A DNA stretch of 64,000 bases from JAABRE01 sp964413275 (GTDB lineage Bacteria; Cyanobacteriota; Cyanobacteriia; Cyanobacteriales; JAABRE01), in NCBI GenBank assembly GCA_964413275.1, contig CAYPSO010000004.1, forward strand, positions 1 to 64,000, read 5' to 3'. The first letter of the stretch is position 1. Each line of letters begins with the position of its first letter. The notes beneath the pieces were generated by a model. It made no database searches and was not told the DNA's origin. It saw only the letters and a list, made by a program, of their open reading frames with translations. Below, in pieces: positions 54,586 through 61,646 of this stretch. The position numbers and the translations under genes were made by a program.

Positions 54586-55239
54586 TTATCTTTGAGTAAA
54601 TTTCAAAATATCAAGAATTATTTGAGGTTCAAGTCTATTCCTATAATCAGAATCCACAAAGCTATGAATAATTACTCCATCTTGAGCGACAATATAAGTA
54701 GCAGGAATTGGTAATTGATAAGATTCATCTCCATTAGAAGCGGGGAGATTAATCCCAAAACTTTGATAAATGGGGCGTAATGGTTCTGCTACTGTAAAGG
54801 TTAAGCCAAATTCATGGGCTACTTTATTACCGACATCGCTTAAAACTTCAAAACTTAGCTCATTTTTTTCTACCGTTGATAGAGAATTATCAGGAGTTTG
54901 AGGAGAAATTGCCACTAAAGTTGCACCTGCTTGTTTGATTTCTGCTAAACGTAACTGTAAAGCTCGCAACTCTAAACTACAATAAGGACACCATCCACCC
55001 CGATAAAAGGAAATAACTACCTTTGATGTTGTTAATAGATCTTGAATATTGACAAATTTTCCTGTGGCATTGGGCAAGGTAAAATTAGGTATTGTATCTC
55101 CTTGTTGGAGAGCATTTTCCACAATCTCGGAATTAATTAAATCAATAGCACTTTTTTCCATTAAATTTTTGACATCTTCAGATAACATTGATTGCATATT
55201 GATTGATACATTGGTTAAATCTTCTTGTAAACTCATCAA
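54586..55239 (-). CDS. Peroxiredoxin-like AhpC/TSA-fold thiol protein
   Basis: A 217-residue thioredoxin-fold protein. The active-site region FYRGGWCPYCSLELRALQ has C84 and C87 in a CxxC arrangement, preceded by PNFTLPNATGKFVNIQDLL, the usual peroxiredoxin-like N-terminal block. The N-terminal ~40 residues form a helical extension. It probably reduces hydroperoxides or acts as a thiol-disulfide oxidoreductase. AAGGAG is just upstream of the ATG. It lies 23 nt after the DUF3179 gene, in the unit that begins at doxX. Confidence 0.85.
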   Translation of the reverse strand: MMSLQEDLTNVSINMQSMLSEDVKNLMEKSAIDLINSEIVENALQQGDTIPNFTLPNATGKFVNIQDLLTTSKVVISFYRGGWCPYCSLELRALQLRLAEIKQAGATLVAISPQTPDNSLSTVEKNELSFEVLSDVGNKVAHEFGLTFTVAEPLRPIYQSFGINLPASNGDESYQLPIPATYIVAQDGVIIHSFVDSDYRNRLEPQIILDILKFTQR

Positions 55240-55262
55240 ATTTCTCCTTATGATAAAAAAGG

Positions 55263-56285
55263 CTAAAAAGAGCCAAAAAATCCGGGATAAACAAAGGCAA
55301 AAGCAGTGGAGCTAGGAATAACTTTACCGTCTAATTCTTCCACAACCACTGTATTTAGCTCTTGCTCCCAACGGGCGCGAATTTGCCGAGAGCCAAAATT
55401 GACAATTTTCTCACCAACTTGTTTGATTTCTTCATGGGAAAATTGTTGACTGATACCAGAAAAGTGATTATGGGGGGTTTTTCCATCTGTTTCCCAGACA
55501 TAACTAATAATTGCTTTAGGATGAAGTTTTCTTTCCTCTTGATGGCGTACCGGAAAAACAAGCTCCTCATTAGTGGTATAAGTACCGTAAGGATATTTAA
55601 AATAATCCCGCTCGTGACCAGTTTTTGTGGCTAAAATTTGACTATCAGGGTATTTTTTCAGCCAGTCTCTTAAGGTAGTTTTGACCGTAGCAACTCGCTC
55701 CAGAGAAACATTAACCTTTTTACCAACAACCCCTAATCCCCAAGGTTGAGAATATAAAGTATCATCGCGGCGATCGTACATTACTAAACAACTTTGGTAA
55801 AGTTTTCCTGATACTCCATAGGTGCTATCACCTCTGTTAAAAGCCACAATCGTGTCACACAAAGGACAATAGGAAATAGTAAGATTAGTGCCTCCTACAG
55901 TATCATTAACAATTTCATGCCAATTCATAATCCCTAGTGGATAGGCTTTTGCTTCTCCATTAACTACTACACCGATAACTAATTCATCTTGATTAAAAGG
56001 GGTTGTTTTGCTAGTATCAAAAACAGGATTATCAATACTAGGAATACCGTCTTTAGGAGGCCCACCATTTAGAAGTTCGCTTAATTCAATCCGAGTATTT
56101 TTCGCTGGATCTAGGTTTTGTTTTCTTAAATCTGCTAACTCTTGAGTTTGATCTTTAAAATGCTGGGTTAGGGAAAAATGACGCAGTTTAAAATCATCAA
56201 AACTTTCTGCTTTTAAGATTAATGTGCCTAAAGTTAATATGGCTAGTCCTACATTACTTAAGGCTATGATTATGTTTTTTTTCAT
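55263..56285 (-). CDS. DUF3179-domain exported protein
   Basis: A 340-residue protein with an N-terminal hydrophobic segment (about 5-24, signal or anchor) and a DUF3179 domain. Conserved blocks are GIPSIDNPVF, VNGEAKAYPLGIMNWHEIVN, the cysteine motif ISYCPLCDTIVAF (C140, C143) and YGVSGKLYQSCLVMYDRRDD. The function of DUF3179 is unknown; the CxxC resembles redox or metal sites. It sits between a DoxX-like gene and the peroxiredoxin gene, which suggests a redox or metal stress role. Confidence 0.85.
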   Translation of the reverse strand: MKKNIIIALSNVGLAILTLGTLILKAESFDDFKLRHFSLTQHFKDQTQELADLRKQNLDPAKNTRIELSELLNGGPPKDGIPSIDNPVFDTSKTTPFNQDELVIGVVVNGEAKAYPLGIMNWHEIVNDTVGGTNLTISYCPLCDTIVAFNRGDSTYGVSGKLYQSCLVMYDRRDDTLYSQPWGLGVVGKKVNVSLERVATVKTTLRDWLKKYPDSQILATKTGHERDYFKYPYGTYTTNEELVFPVRHQEERKLHPKAIISYVWETDGKTPHNHFSGISQQFSHEEIKQVGEKIVNFGSRQIRARWEQELNTVVVEELDGKVIPSSTAFAFVYPGFFGSF

Positions 56286-56340
56286 GATTAACGACCTTTT
56301 TAATTAGGCGATAAAAGTTGATAATAGTCACAATAAATGC

Positions 56341-56739
56341 TTAATTATCAATAGTCCAAAGAGTATCTAAATCTCTAAGCAAATAAAGAGTAAAGCAAGC
56401 CGCTAACATGGGAAAAGCTGTAAAAAATAGCAGATTTTCAAAGGGTGCTAGGTATTGTTTTAATGAGGAAAAAGTAGAAACAGAATGAAAAAATAACACC
56501 AATAGATAAGTCCATTTTTTTTGAAAACCTGCTACAAATCCCAAGACAATTACTAATTGAATTGCCCCGATCAGATAAATTAAGCCATTATTTAAACCAG
56601 ATATAAAATAGAAATTCTGGAAAATTTTGGCGGCATGATCTGGATTAATAAATTTGTCTAAAGTCCACATAATCATGACGATAAATACACTGAGACGAAG
56701 CAACAGTAAGGTCAGGGGTATGCGCTGGTTTTGTTTCAT
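56341..56739 (-). CDS. DoxX-like small membrane protein
   Basis: A 132-residue protein with four hydrophobic helices (about 8-27, 50-70, 75-92 and 100-120) in the DoxX/DoxD-type layout, including LRLSVFIVMIMWTLDKFINP and LIYLIGAIQLVIVLGFVAGF. In other bacteria DoxX-family proteins support thiosulfate oxidation or superoxide and thiol stress defence, but the function here is not known. It is the first gene after the ECF-type element at 56770 and leads doxX-DUF3179-peroxiredoxin. Confidence 0.75.
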   Translation of the reverse strand: MKQNQRIPLTLLLLRLSVFIVMIMWTLDKFINPDHAAKIFQNFYFISGLNNGLIYLIGAIQLVIVLGFVAGFQKKWTYLLVLFFHSVSTFSSLKQYLAPFENLLFFTAFPMLAACFTLYLLRDLDTLWTIDN

Positions 56740-56769
56740 GTTAAGTTGGCTTGTATTCTTCTCTTTAAA

Positions 56770-56797
56770 GATACGAAGTCAATCTCAAAATGGATTT
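56770..56797 (-). promoter_or_regulatory. ECF-type promoter inside the tauE 3' end
   Basis: Minus strand AAATCC, 16 nt beginning ATTTT, CGTATC. It overlaps the last codons of the tauE-like gene and drives the doxX-like gene about 30 nt downstream of its predicted start site, so the same element lies inside the end of one regulon unit. Confidence 0.75.
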
Positions 56798-57678
56798 AAA
56801 ACATTTGTAACTAGATTTTGATTGGCTATCCCTAATTCAATCAGAACAATCGCACCGACAATTATAAATAAGATACCCATACTACGCTCAAGTAATTTTT
56901 GTGACAATTTAGTTGCCACAATTGAACCAAATTGCGCTCCAATTAAGACTCCGGGGGCGGTAAAAATAACTAGATTAAGAACGGTTGTTAATTCCTCATT
57001 TCCTGCTTGAATAAACTGTATTACATGACCCACAGAGGCGGTTAAAGCGGTGATTGCAACAATAAAAACACTGGTTGCTACTGCTACTTGACTGGGAACT
57101 TTACACCGTTGAATTAAGAAAAAGCCATTTAATTCTCCTAAACCTGTGGATAGCATACCTAAAAATAATGCACCAATGCCAATGAGGAGACGACCTTCTG
57201 TATGGTTAGCAACGGTATAACAAAAGCTTTGTCCATCTCTACTGGTAATACAGGTTTGAGGGTGATTGGTTTGATGGCTTTGGATGTCTCGATCTAATAA
57301 TTTAATATCTCTAGTTTCGGGACTTCTCAAAAAACTATCAGCTATGACAAATAAACCAACTCCCAACATTGCTTTTAAGGCTTCGGGAGGAATTAATTTA
57401 CCCAACCAAGTACCGAATAAAGCTACAGGAATGCTAACTATTAAGAGCATTTTTCCTAGTTGAAAATCGATTAATCCTTTACGAATATAGGCAAATAAAC
57501 CACTGGAAAAACCAAAAACTTCCGTAATTAAACCCGTACCAATTGCCACCTCTGTGGGTAATTTTAAAGCTAAGATAAACAACGGTGTAAAAAAAGTTGC
57601 TCCTTCCACTCCTGAAGCCATAGCAATGGTAGCAATAACCATTGAAATAGGAAACATAAACCAATATTCAAAACTCAT
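56785..57678 (-). CDS. TauE/SafE-family membrane transporter
   Basis: A 297-residue polytopic protein with two repeats of about four helices each, typical of TauE/SafE (DUF81) permeases: FPISMVIATIAMASGVEGAT, LPTEVAIGTGLITEVFG and, in the second half, LGMLSTGLGELNGFFLIQRC followed by PSQVAVATSVFIVAI. A cytoplasmic loop of about 35 residues separates the halves. Members export sulfite or organic sulfur/acid anions. Its place directly after arsS (4 nt) hints at export of an arsenical or sulfur compound, which is inference. Confidence 0.85.
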   Translation of the reverse strand: MSFEYWFMFPISMVIATIAMASGVEGATFFTPLFILALKLPTEVAIGTGLITEVFGFSSGLFAYIRKGLIDFQLGKMLLIVSIPVALFGTWLGKLIPPEALKAMLGVGLFVIADSFLRSPETRDIKLLDRDIQSHQTNHPQTCITSRDGQSFCYTVANHTEGRLLIGIGALFLGMLSTGLGELNGFFLIQRCKVPSQVAVATSVFIVAITALTASVGHVIQFIQAGNEELTTVLNLVIFTAPGVLIGAQFGSIVATKLSQKLLERSMGILFIIVGAIVLIELGIANQNLVTNVLNPF

Positions 57679-57682
57679 GTAA

Positions 57683-58678
57683 TTAAGTTAAAGCACCTCC
57701 ACAACTCGAACCTGAACCTGCCGTACAACCATAACAATGGGGTGCTGTAGCTATGGTTTCAATTACATCTAAACTACCCATTTCTAATAGTTTAGCAATG
57801 GTTAAAATTTCTCCATTAGCAGTTTTTGAAGGCAAATTTTCCATCTGATTAAAATCACAATCATAAACATTACCTAAGTAGTCAATTGATAATTGATTGC
57901 GACACATTAAATTATTCACAGTATGAGAATTAAAATTAGACTCCAGAAAACTTAAATAACACTCATTTAGTTTCTGTGCTTCTAAGTAGAATTTAGTTCT
58001 ACCTATGGGTAAATTAGTAATGGTTAATAGGCTATTAAAGTAAATTTCAAAATGTCCTCGTAAGAATCTTTTATAATCTTGTTCTAACTTGATTTGATCT
58101 GGAGTTAAAGAGAAATTTTGAGAAGTGGGTAATTTCGGATTATAAACAAGATCGAGGATTAAATTAGGATTGAGTCCATAGCCTAAATTATTTAACCATT
58201 GTATAGCCTTAATTGAGCTATGATAAACTCCTTTTCCTCGCATTAGTTCCACATTATCTTCTAAATAACAGGGTAAAGAAGCTACAATTTTTACCTCATT
58301 TTTAACACAATATTCGGGAATATCTGCAAAACCTTCTTCAAAATAAATAGTTAAATTAGACCTGACAATTATCTCTTTTTGGTATTTTTTGGCAGTTTCT
58401 ACTAAAGGTTTAAAACCATAATTTAATTCCGGCGCACCACCTGTTAAATCTACAGTTTTAATTTGAGGGAATTTACCTATTAATTCTCTTAATTGCTCGC
58501 AAACTACTTTAGTTAATTCCTCAGTGCGTTGTGGACTAGCCTCTACATGACAATGCTGACAAGCAAGATTACATTTTTTACCTAAATTAATTTGTAAAAC
58601 TGTAATCTTATTTTTGCTTAAAACTTTACCTATTTTATCTTGAAATGGGGTTAATTCTGGCAAGATTTTAGTTTTCAT
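57683..58678 (-). CDS. arsS: Arsenosugar biosynthesis radical SAM protein ArsS
   Basis: A 331-residue radical SAM enzyme. The iron-sulfur motif is C36-X3-C40-X2-C43 in KKCNLACQHCHVEASP, followed by VDLTGGAPELNYGFK, the SAM-contact GGxP-type block, and the C-terminal cysteine-rich CYGCTAGSGSSCGGAL. In cyanobacteria ArsS is thought to join the 5'-deoxyadenosyl group to dimethylarsenite on the way to oxo-arsenosugars. It is next to arsM, which makes the substrate. The assignment is strong because of the gene pair and the C-terminal motif. Confidence 0.9.
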   Translation of the reverse strand: MKTKILPELTPFQDKIGKVLSKNKITVLQINLGKKCNLACQHCHVEASPQRTEELTKVVCEQLRELIGKFPQIKTVDLTGGAPELNYGFKPLVETAKKYQKEIIVRSNLTIYFEEGFADIPEYCVKNEVKIVASLPCYLEDNVELMRGKGVYHSSIKAIQWLNNLGYGLNPNLILDLVYNPKLPTSQNFSLTPDQIKLEQDYKRFLRGHFEIYFNSLLTITNLPIGRTKFYLEAQKLNECYLSFLESNFNSHTVNNLMCRNQLSIDYLGNVYDCDFNQMENLPSKTANGEILTIAKLLEMGSLDVIETIATAPHCYGCTAGSGSSCGGALT

Positions 58679-58716
58679 GTTTGATTCTTTTTATTTATTA
58701 AGCCAATGGCACTTAT

Positions 58717-59679
58717 TTAACAACAGCCGCCTCCCTGATAATGCCAGGTAGAATTAGTAATTAAAATTTCTGAAAATCTACTTAATTTAGCAGCAGTTTT
58801 ATCACAAACAAAACTTGGAATCCCTTTCCTTAAGATATGTCCAGCTTGGTCGTCAAAAAAATCTAAATTACCATGATAAATTGCCGTTTTTCCGGTAAAA
58901 ATACAAGCTCCATCTTCGGGAATAGCTACTTTAAAAGAAACAGTGTCCAAACTTTCTAATAATAATGGTTCATCGAGTTGATAATTATGAATGTCTAACA
59001 AGCGATAAGGGCGACGAGTTCTAATTTCTACTTGTCCAAAACCATTATCAATTAAATGTTTGATATATTGCTCGTAGGTTAAAGCTCCAGATAAACACAT
59101 AGCCCGTAACCGTTCATCTTTTTGTAAATGGGGGGGAATTGGACGAGTTGCGATAGGATCGCTCATTAATAAACGTCCGCCCGGTTTTAAGACTCGAAAA
59201 ACTTCTTTTAAAGCCTTATTTAAGTCTTCGGGTTCAAAAATATTAAATAAACAATTTTGGGCTACTAAATCTACAGATTCATCAACAACGGGTAAATTAA
59301 AAGCGTCACCATCCCTAATATCTACAAAATTTTCCTCAAACCAGTCATTTCCTATAGCTGCAACTTTGAGGTTTAAACGGGCTGCTTCTCGCATAGATGC
59401 TACGGGATCGACGGCTATTACTCCACCTTGACGACGGGTAAAATAAGCAAATTGTAAAGCTTCTAAACCTCCTCCCACTCCTACATATAATATTTTAGGG
59501 TTATTCACTAATTCGTCGGGGTGAATAGTTGTACCGCAACCATAGTTCATATCCTGCATATTCGGAGGGATTTTGAGGCCGGGTAATTGTAAAGGACTAC
59601 TCTGGACACAACATAAACCAATTTCTGGTATCTGAGCAACTTCACTATAAAATTGAGCGGTGGTTTCTAAATAAGTCAT
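58717..59679 (-). CDS. arsM: Arsenite S-adenosylmethionine methyltransferase, arsenosugar-type ArsM
   Basis: A 320-residue class I methyltransferase. The SAM motif ILYVGVGGGLEALQFA is at 63-78. Arsenite-binding cysteines include C23-C24 (GLCCVQ), C48 in MNYGCGTTIHP and a C-terminal pair C319-C320 in GGGCC. It methylates As(III) to mono- and dimethylated forms; the close neighbour arsS indicates the arsenosugar branch rather than volatilisation. It starts the arsM-arsS-tauE-like unit behind an ECF-type element and diverges from the lipoprotein/sigma genes. Confidence 0.9.
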   Translation of the reverse strand: MTYLETTAQFYSEVAQIPEIGLCCVQSSPLQLPGLKIPPNMQDMNYGCGTTIHPDELVNNPKILYVGVGGGLEALQFAYFTRRQGGVIAVDPVASMREAARLNLKVAAIGNDWFEENFVDIRDGDAFNLPVVDESVDLVAQNCLFNIFEPEDLNKALKEVFRVLKPGGRLLMSDPIATRPIPPHLQKDERLRAMCLSGALTYEQYIKHLIDNGFGQVEIRTRRPYRLLDIHNYQLDEPLLLESLDTVSFKVAIPEDGACIFTGKTAIYHGNLDFFDDQAGHILRKGIPSFVCDKTAAKLSRFSEILITNSTWHYQGGGCC

Positions 59680-59724
59680 GTTAATCTGAACTAAATATTT
59701 TTCTTGTTTGTCAATTCTTTTATT

Positions 59725-59753
59725 AATACGAAACTGAAGGGTAAAAAGGATTT
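59725..59753 (-). promoter_or_regulatory. ECF-type promoter of arsM (17-nt spacer variant)
   Basis: Minus strand AAATCC, 17 nt beginning TTTTT, CGTATT. It is the most divergent of the four elements (spacer one longer, last base changed) and lies back to back with the lipoprotein promoter 24 nt away. Confidence 0.65.
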
Positions 59754-59777
59754 AATTAGTATTTTTTTGAGAAAATC

Positions 59778-59805
59778 AAATCCATTTTCAATTTAGGTTC
59801 GTATC
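59778..59805 (+). promoter_or_regulatory. ECF-type promoter of lipoprotein/sigma/anti-sigma unit
   Basis: Plus strand AAATCC, 16 nt beginning ATTTT, CGTATC. The predicted transcript start near 59812 leaves about 30 nt of leader before the ATG at 59843 and would make the sigma factor autoregulated. Confidence 0.75.
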
Positions 59806-59842
59806 CTTTTTATCTATGATAGATTCTGAGGAAAAAAATTTA

Positions 59843-60085
59843 ATGAAAGTTCAACATCTAGCTAAACTGGTAATTGTATCTATCTTTGCTTTGGGGCTGA
59901 CGGTAGCTTGTACTAATCCTTGTGGGGCAAAGACAAAAGATTCTGGTACGGGTACAAATACTAATCAAGTTGATCCTTGTGCTGGAAAAGATAACCCTTG
60001 TGCTGGAAAAGATAACCCTTGTGCTGGAAAAGATGACCCTTGTGCTGGAAAAGATGACCCTTGTGCTAGTAAAAATAACAATTAG
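59843..60085 (+). CDS. Small lipoprotein with five Cys-containing NPCAGK-type repeats
   Basis: An 80-residue protein. Signal and lipobox LTVAC with lipid cysteine C23, then NPCGAK, a Thr/Asn/Gly linker, and residues 44-77 in five near-identical units: DPCAGK, DNPCAGK twice, DDPCAGK and DDPCASK. At DNA level they are 21-nt direct repeats (59990-60073). Six cysteines besides the lipid one suggest soft-metal or arsenite binding at the envelope, which is inference. The ATG at 59816 is rejected: the -10 lies at 59800-59805, and GAGGAAAAA precedes the ATG at 59843. The ECF sigma gene follows 64 nt later. Confidence 0.75.
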   Translation: MKVQHLAKLVIVSIFALGLTVACTNPCGAKTKDSGTGTNTNQVDPCAGKDNPCAGKDNPCAGKDDPCAGKDDPCASKNNN

Positions 60086-60149
60086 CCCAACAGTTAAATG
60101 TAGATTAAATCAAATTTTTGTTGCTATGATGCCAAGCTCTAGGTTATAA

Positions 60150-60707
60150 ATGATGCTTTCCAATCAGACAGATATAGAGGTATTTCAAGCTTTGCGTTCG
60201 GGTAATTTGGAAGCTTTAGGTGTCCTTTACCAACGCTATGGGGAGGTTGTTTACCGTGTCGCCTTAAAAATGTTAGCTAATCAGCAAGAAGCTGAAGATT
60301 TAACCCAAGAAGTGTTTCTTTATCTTCATCATGGTGGCAAATATGATGCCACACGGGGTTCGATGTTGGTTTTTCTTCTTACTTTAACTCGTTCTAAAGC
60401 TATAGATCGTCATCGTCAGATTAAGGCTCAATGGCAACGGGTTCAACGTTGGTTTCATGGTTTTCCCACCAATGAAGGAGGTAGTTTAATGGATAAAATT
60501 GCTCTTAAAGAAATGTCTGATTTAGTTAGGGGAGCAATTGCTCAATTACCAGAGTCTCATCAACAAGTTTTATCTATGGCTTATTTTGATGGTTTAAGTC
60601 AATCAGAAATTGCCTCTCACTTAAATATGCCCCTTGGTACGGTAAAAACCTATAAAAGTAAAGGTTTATTGAAACTTAGAGAATTATTACAAGATTTAAT
60701 TAAATAA
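60150..60707 (+). CDS. ECF-type RNA polymerase sigma factor
   Basis: A 185-residue two-domain sigma factor. Sigma2 spans about 9-85, including EALGVLYQRYGEVVYRVALK and LTQEVFLYLHHGGKY, with the DRHRQIK region 2.4-type segment at about 90; sigma4 spans 125-180 with LPESHQQVLSMAYFDGLSQS followed by EIASHLNMPLGTVKTYKSKG as the helix-turn-helix. The absence of region 3 and the short length identify the ECF class (SigK-like). It is followed 6 nt later by an RskA-like anti-sigma gene. The four AAATCC...CGTATC elements in the region are its likely targets. Confidence 0.92.
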   Translation: MMLSNQTDIEVFQALRSGNLEALGVLYQRYGEVVYRVALKMLANQQEAEDLTQEVFLYLHHGGKYDATRGSMLVFLLTLTRSKAIDRHRQIKAQWQRVQRWFHGFPTNEGGSLMDKIALKEMSDLVRGAIAQLPESHQQVLSMAYFDGLSQSEIASHLNMPLGTVKTYKSKGLLKLRELLQDLIK

Positions 60708-60713
60708 ATAATT

Positions 60714-61445
60714 ATGTCAGAAGAAATTAAAGAACTTTTAGCTAGTTATGTTTTAGGAGACTTGACTTCGGAAGAGGTAGCCAAAGTTAAAAAACTTTTG
60801 GCGACTAACCCTGAATTAAAAGAAGAAGTAGAAAGTTTAAAACAAATCTTGGCTCTTTTCCCCCTGAGCTTACCAGAAGTTGATTTACCTGAAGATTTGG
60901 GCGATCGCATTTTGCAAGCAGCTTCTGAGCATAGGAAAAATCTCTTATGGCTCAAAATTAAGAAAAAAAAACGCCCATTCACAATTTTAGTAGGAACTCT
61001 GGCTATGGGAGCGATCACCATTCTTGGACTTTTCAACTATCGCCTTCAACAAAAACTTGCGACTACTCAAGAGAAACTTTCTGATTATGAGACAACTATT
61101 GCCATTTTACGTCAACCTAGTAATCGTTTGTTATCTTTACAAGGAACAGAATTAAGTCCTCGTGCTTCTGGCAGCTTGATGGTAAATCCTAATTCAGCCA
61201 CCATAATATTGACCTTAGAAAATTTAACTACCCTATCTCAAGACAAGATTTATCGAATTTGGGGGATTCAAAACGAGCAAAAAATTTATTGTGGAGAATT
61301 TAACACAGATCCACAAGGTAAGGTTTTACTTCAACTTCCTTTAGATGCTGATATGTTGGATTCAGTAGGGGTAATTATTACGGTCGAACCCTTACAGAAA
61401 TTTTCTGTTCCTAAAGGGGAAACAGTTATGATTGGAACTATTTAA
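60714..61445 (+). CDS. RskA-like membrane-anchored anti-sigma factor
   Basis: A 243-residue protein. An N-terminal anti-sigma domain (about 1-70, EEIKELLASYVLGDLTSEEV with no zinc-binding HxxxCxxC), one membrane helix at about 90-107 (FTILVGTLAMGAITILGLF), and an extracytoplasmic RskA-type beta domain (IYRIWGIQNEQKIYCGEF, VLLQLPLDADML). It should hold the upstream ECF factor at the membrane until a signal triggers release by proteolysis or reduction. One extracytoplasmic cysteine is seen (YCGEF). It overlaps no other gene and is convergent with petH. Confidence 0.88.
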   Translation: MSEEIKELLASYVLGDLTSEEVAKVKKLLATNPELKEEVESLKQILALFPLSLPEVDLPEDLGDRILQAASEHRKNLLWLKIKKKKRPFTILVGTLAMGAITILGLFNYRLQQKLATTQEKLSDYETTIAILRQPSNRLLSLQGTELSPRASGSLMVNPNSATIILTLENLTTLSQDKIYRIWGIQNEQKIYCGEFNTDPQGKVLLQLPLDADMLDSVGVIITVEPLQKFSVPKGETVMIGTI

Positions 61446-61587
61446 CTTTATGAATAATTATTAGAGGATAGGGAAAAGATACGGGCAAAATAGAACAGGA
61501 TGTGAAGAAATGTAACCATTATCTACAGATGATTATTCAACAGGAAAAAACCCATAATATTTGTAACTAGCAAATTACGTTAATAGA

Positions 61588-61611
61588 GTGCGTTACATTT
61601 CATTAACGCAC
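61588..61611. repeat. GTGCGTTA...TAACGCAC inverted repeat
   Basis: Perfect 8-bp arms around an 8-nt loop, followed by CCTAC, in the convergent gap between the anti-sigma and petH genes. It resembles a dispersed cyanobacterial repeat of the GTGCGTTA type, with no T-run. Confidence 0.6.
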
Positions 61612-61646
61612 CCTACGACTCAAACTAATTATCAATTGTCAGTTGA

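Noticed and set aside
59922..60149. Open frame with repeated LVLEKIT units
   Set aside because: It is the +1-frame shadow of the Cys-repeat lipoprotein. The repetition comes from the 21-nt DNA units, and the other frame has a signal peptide and lipobox.
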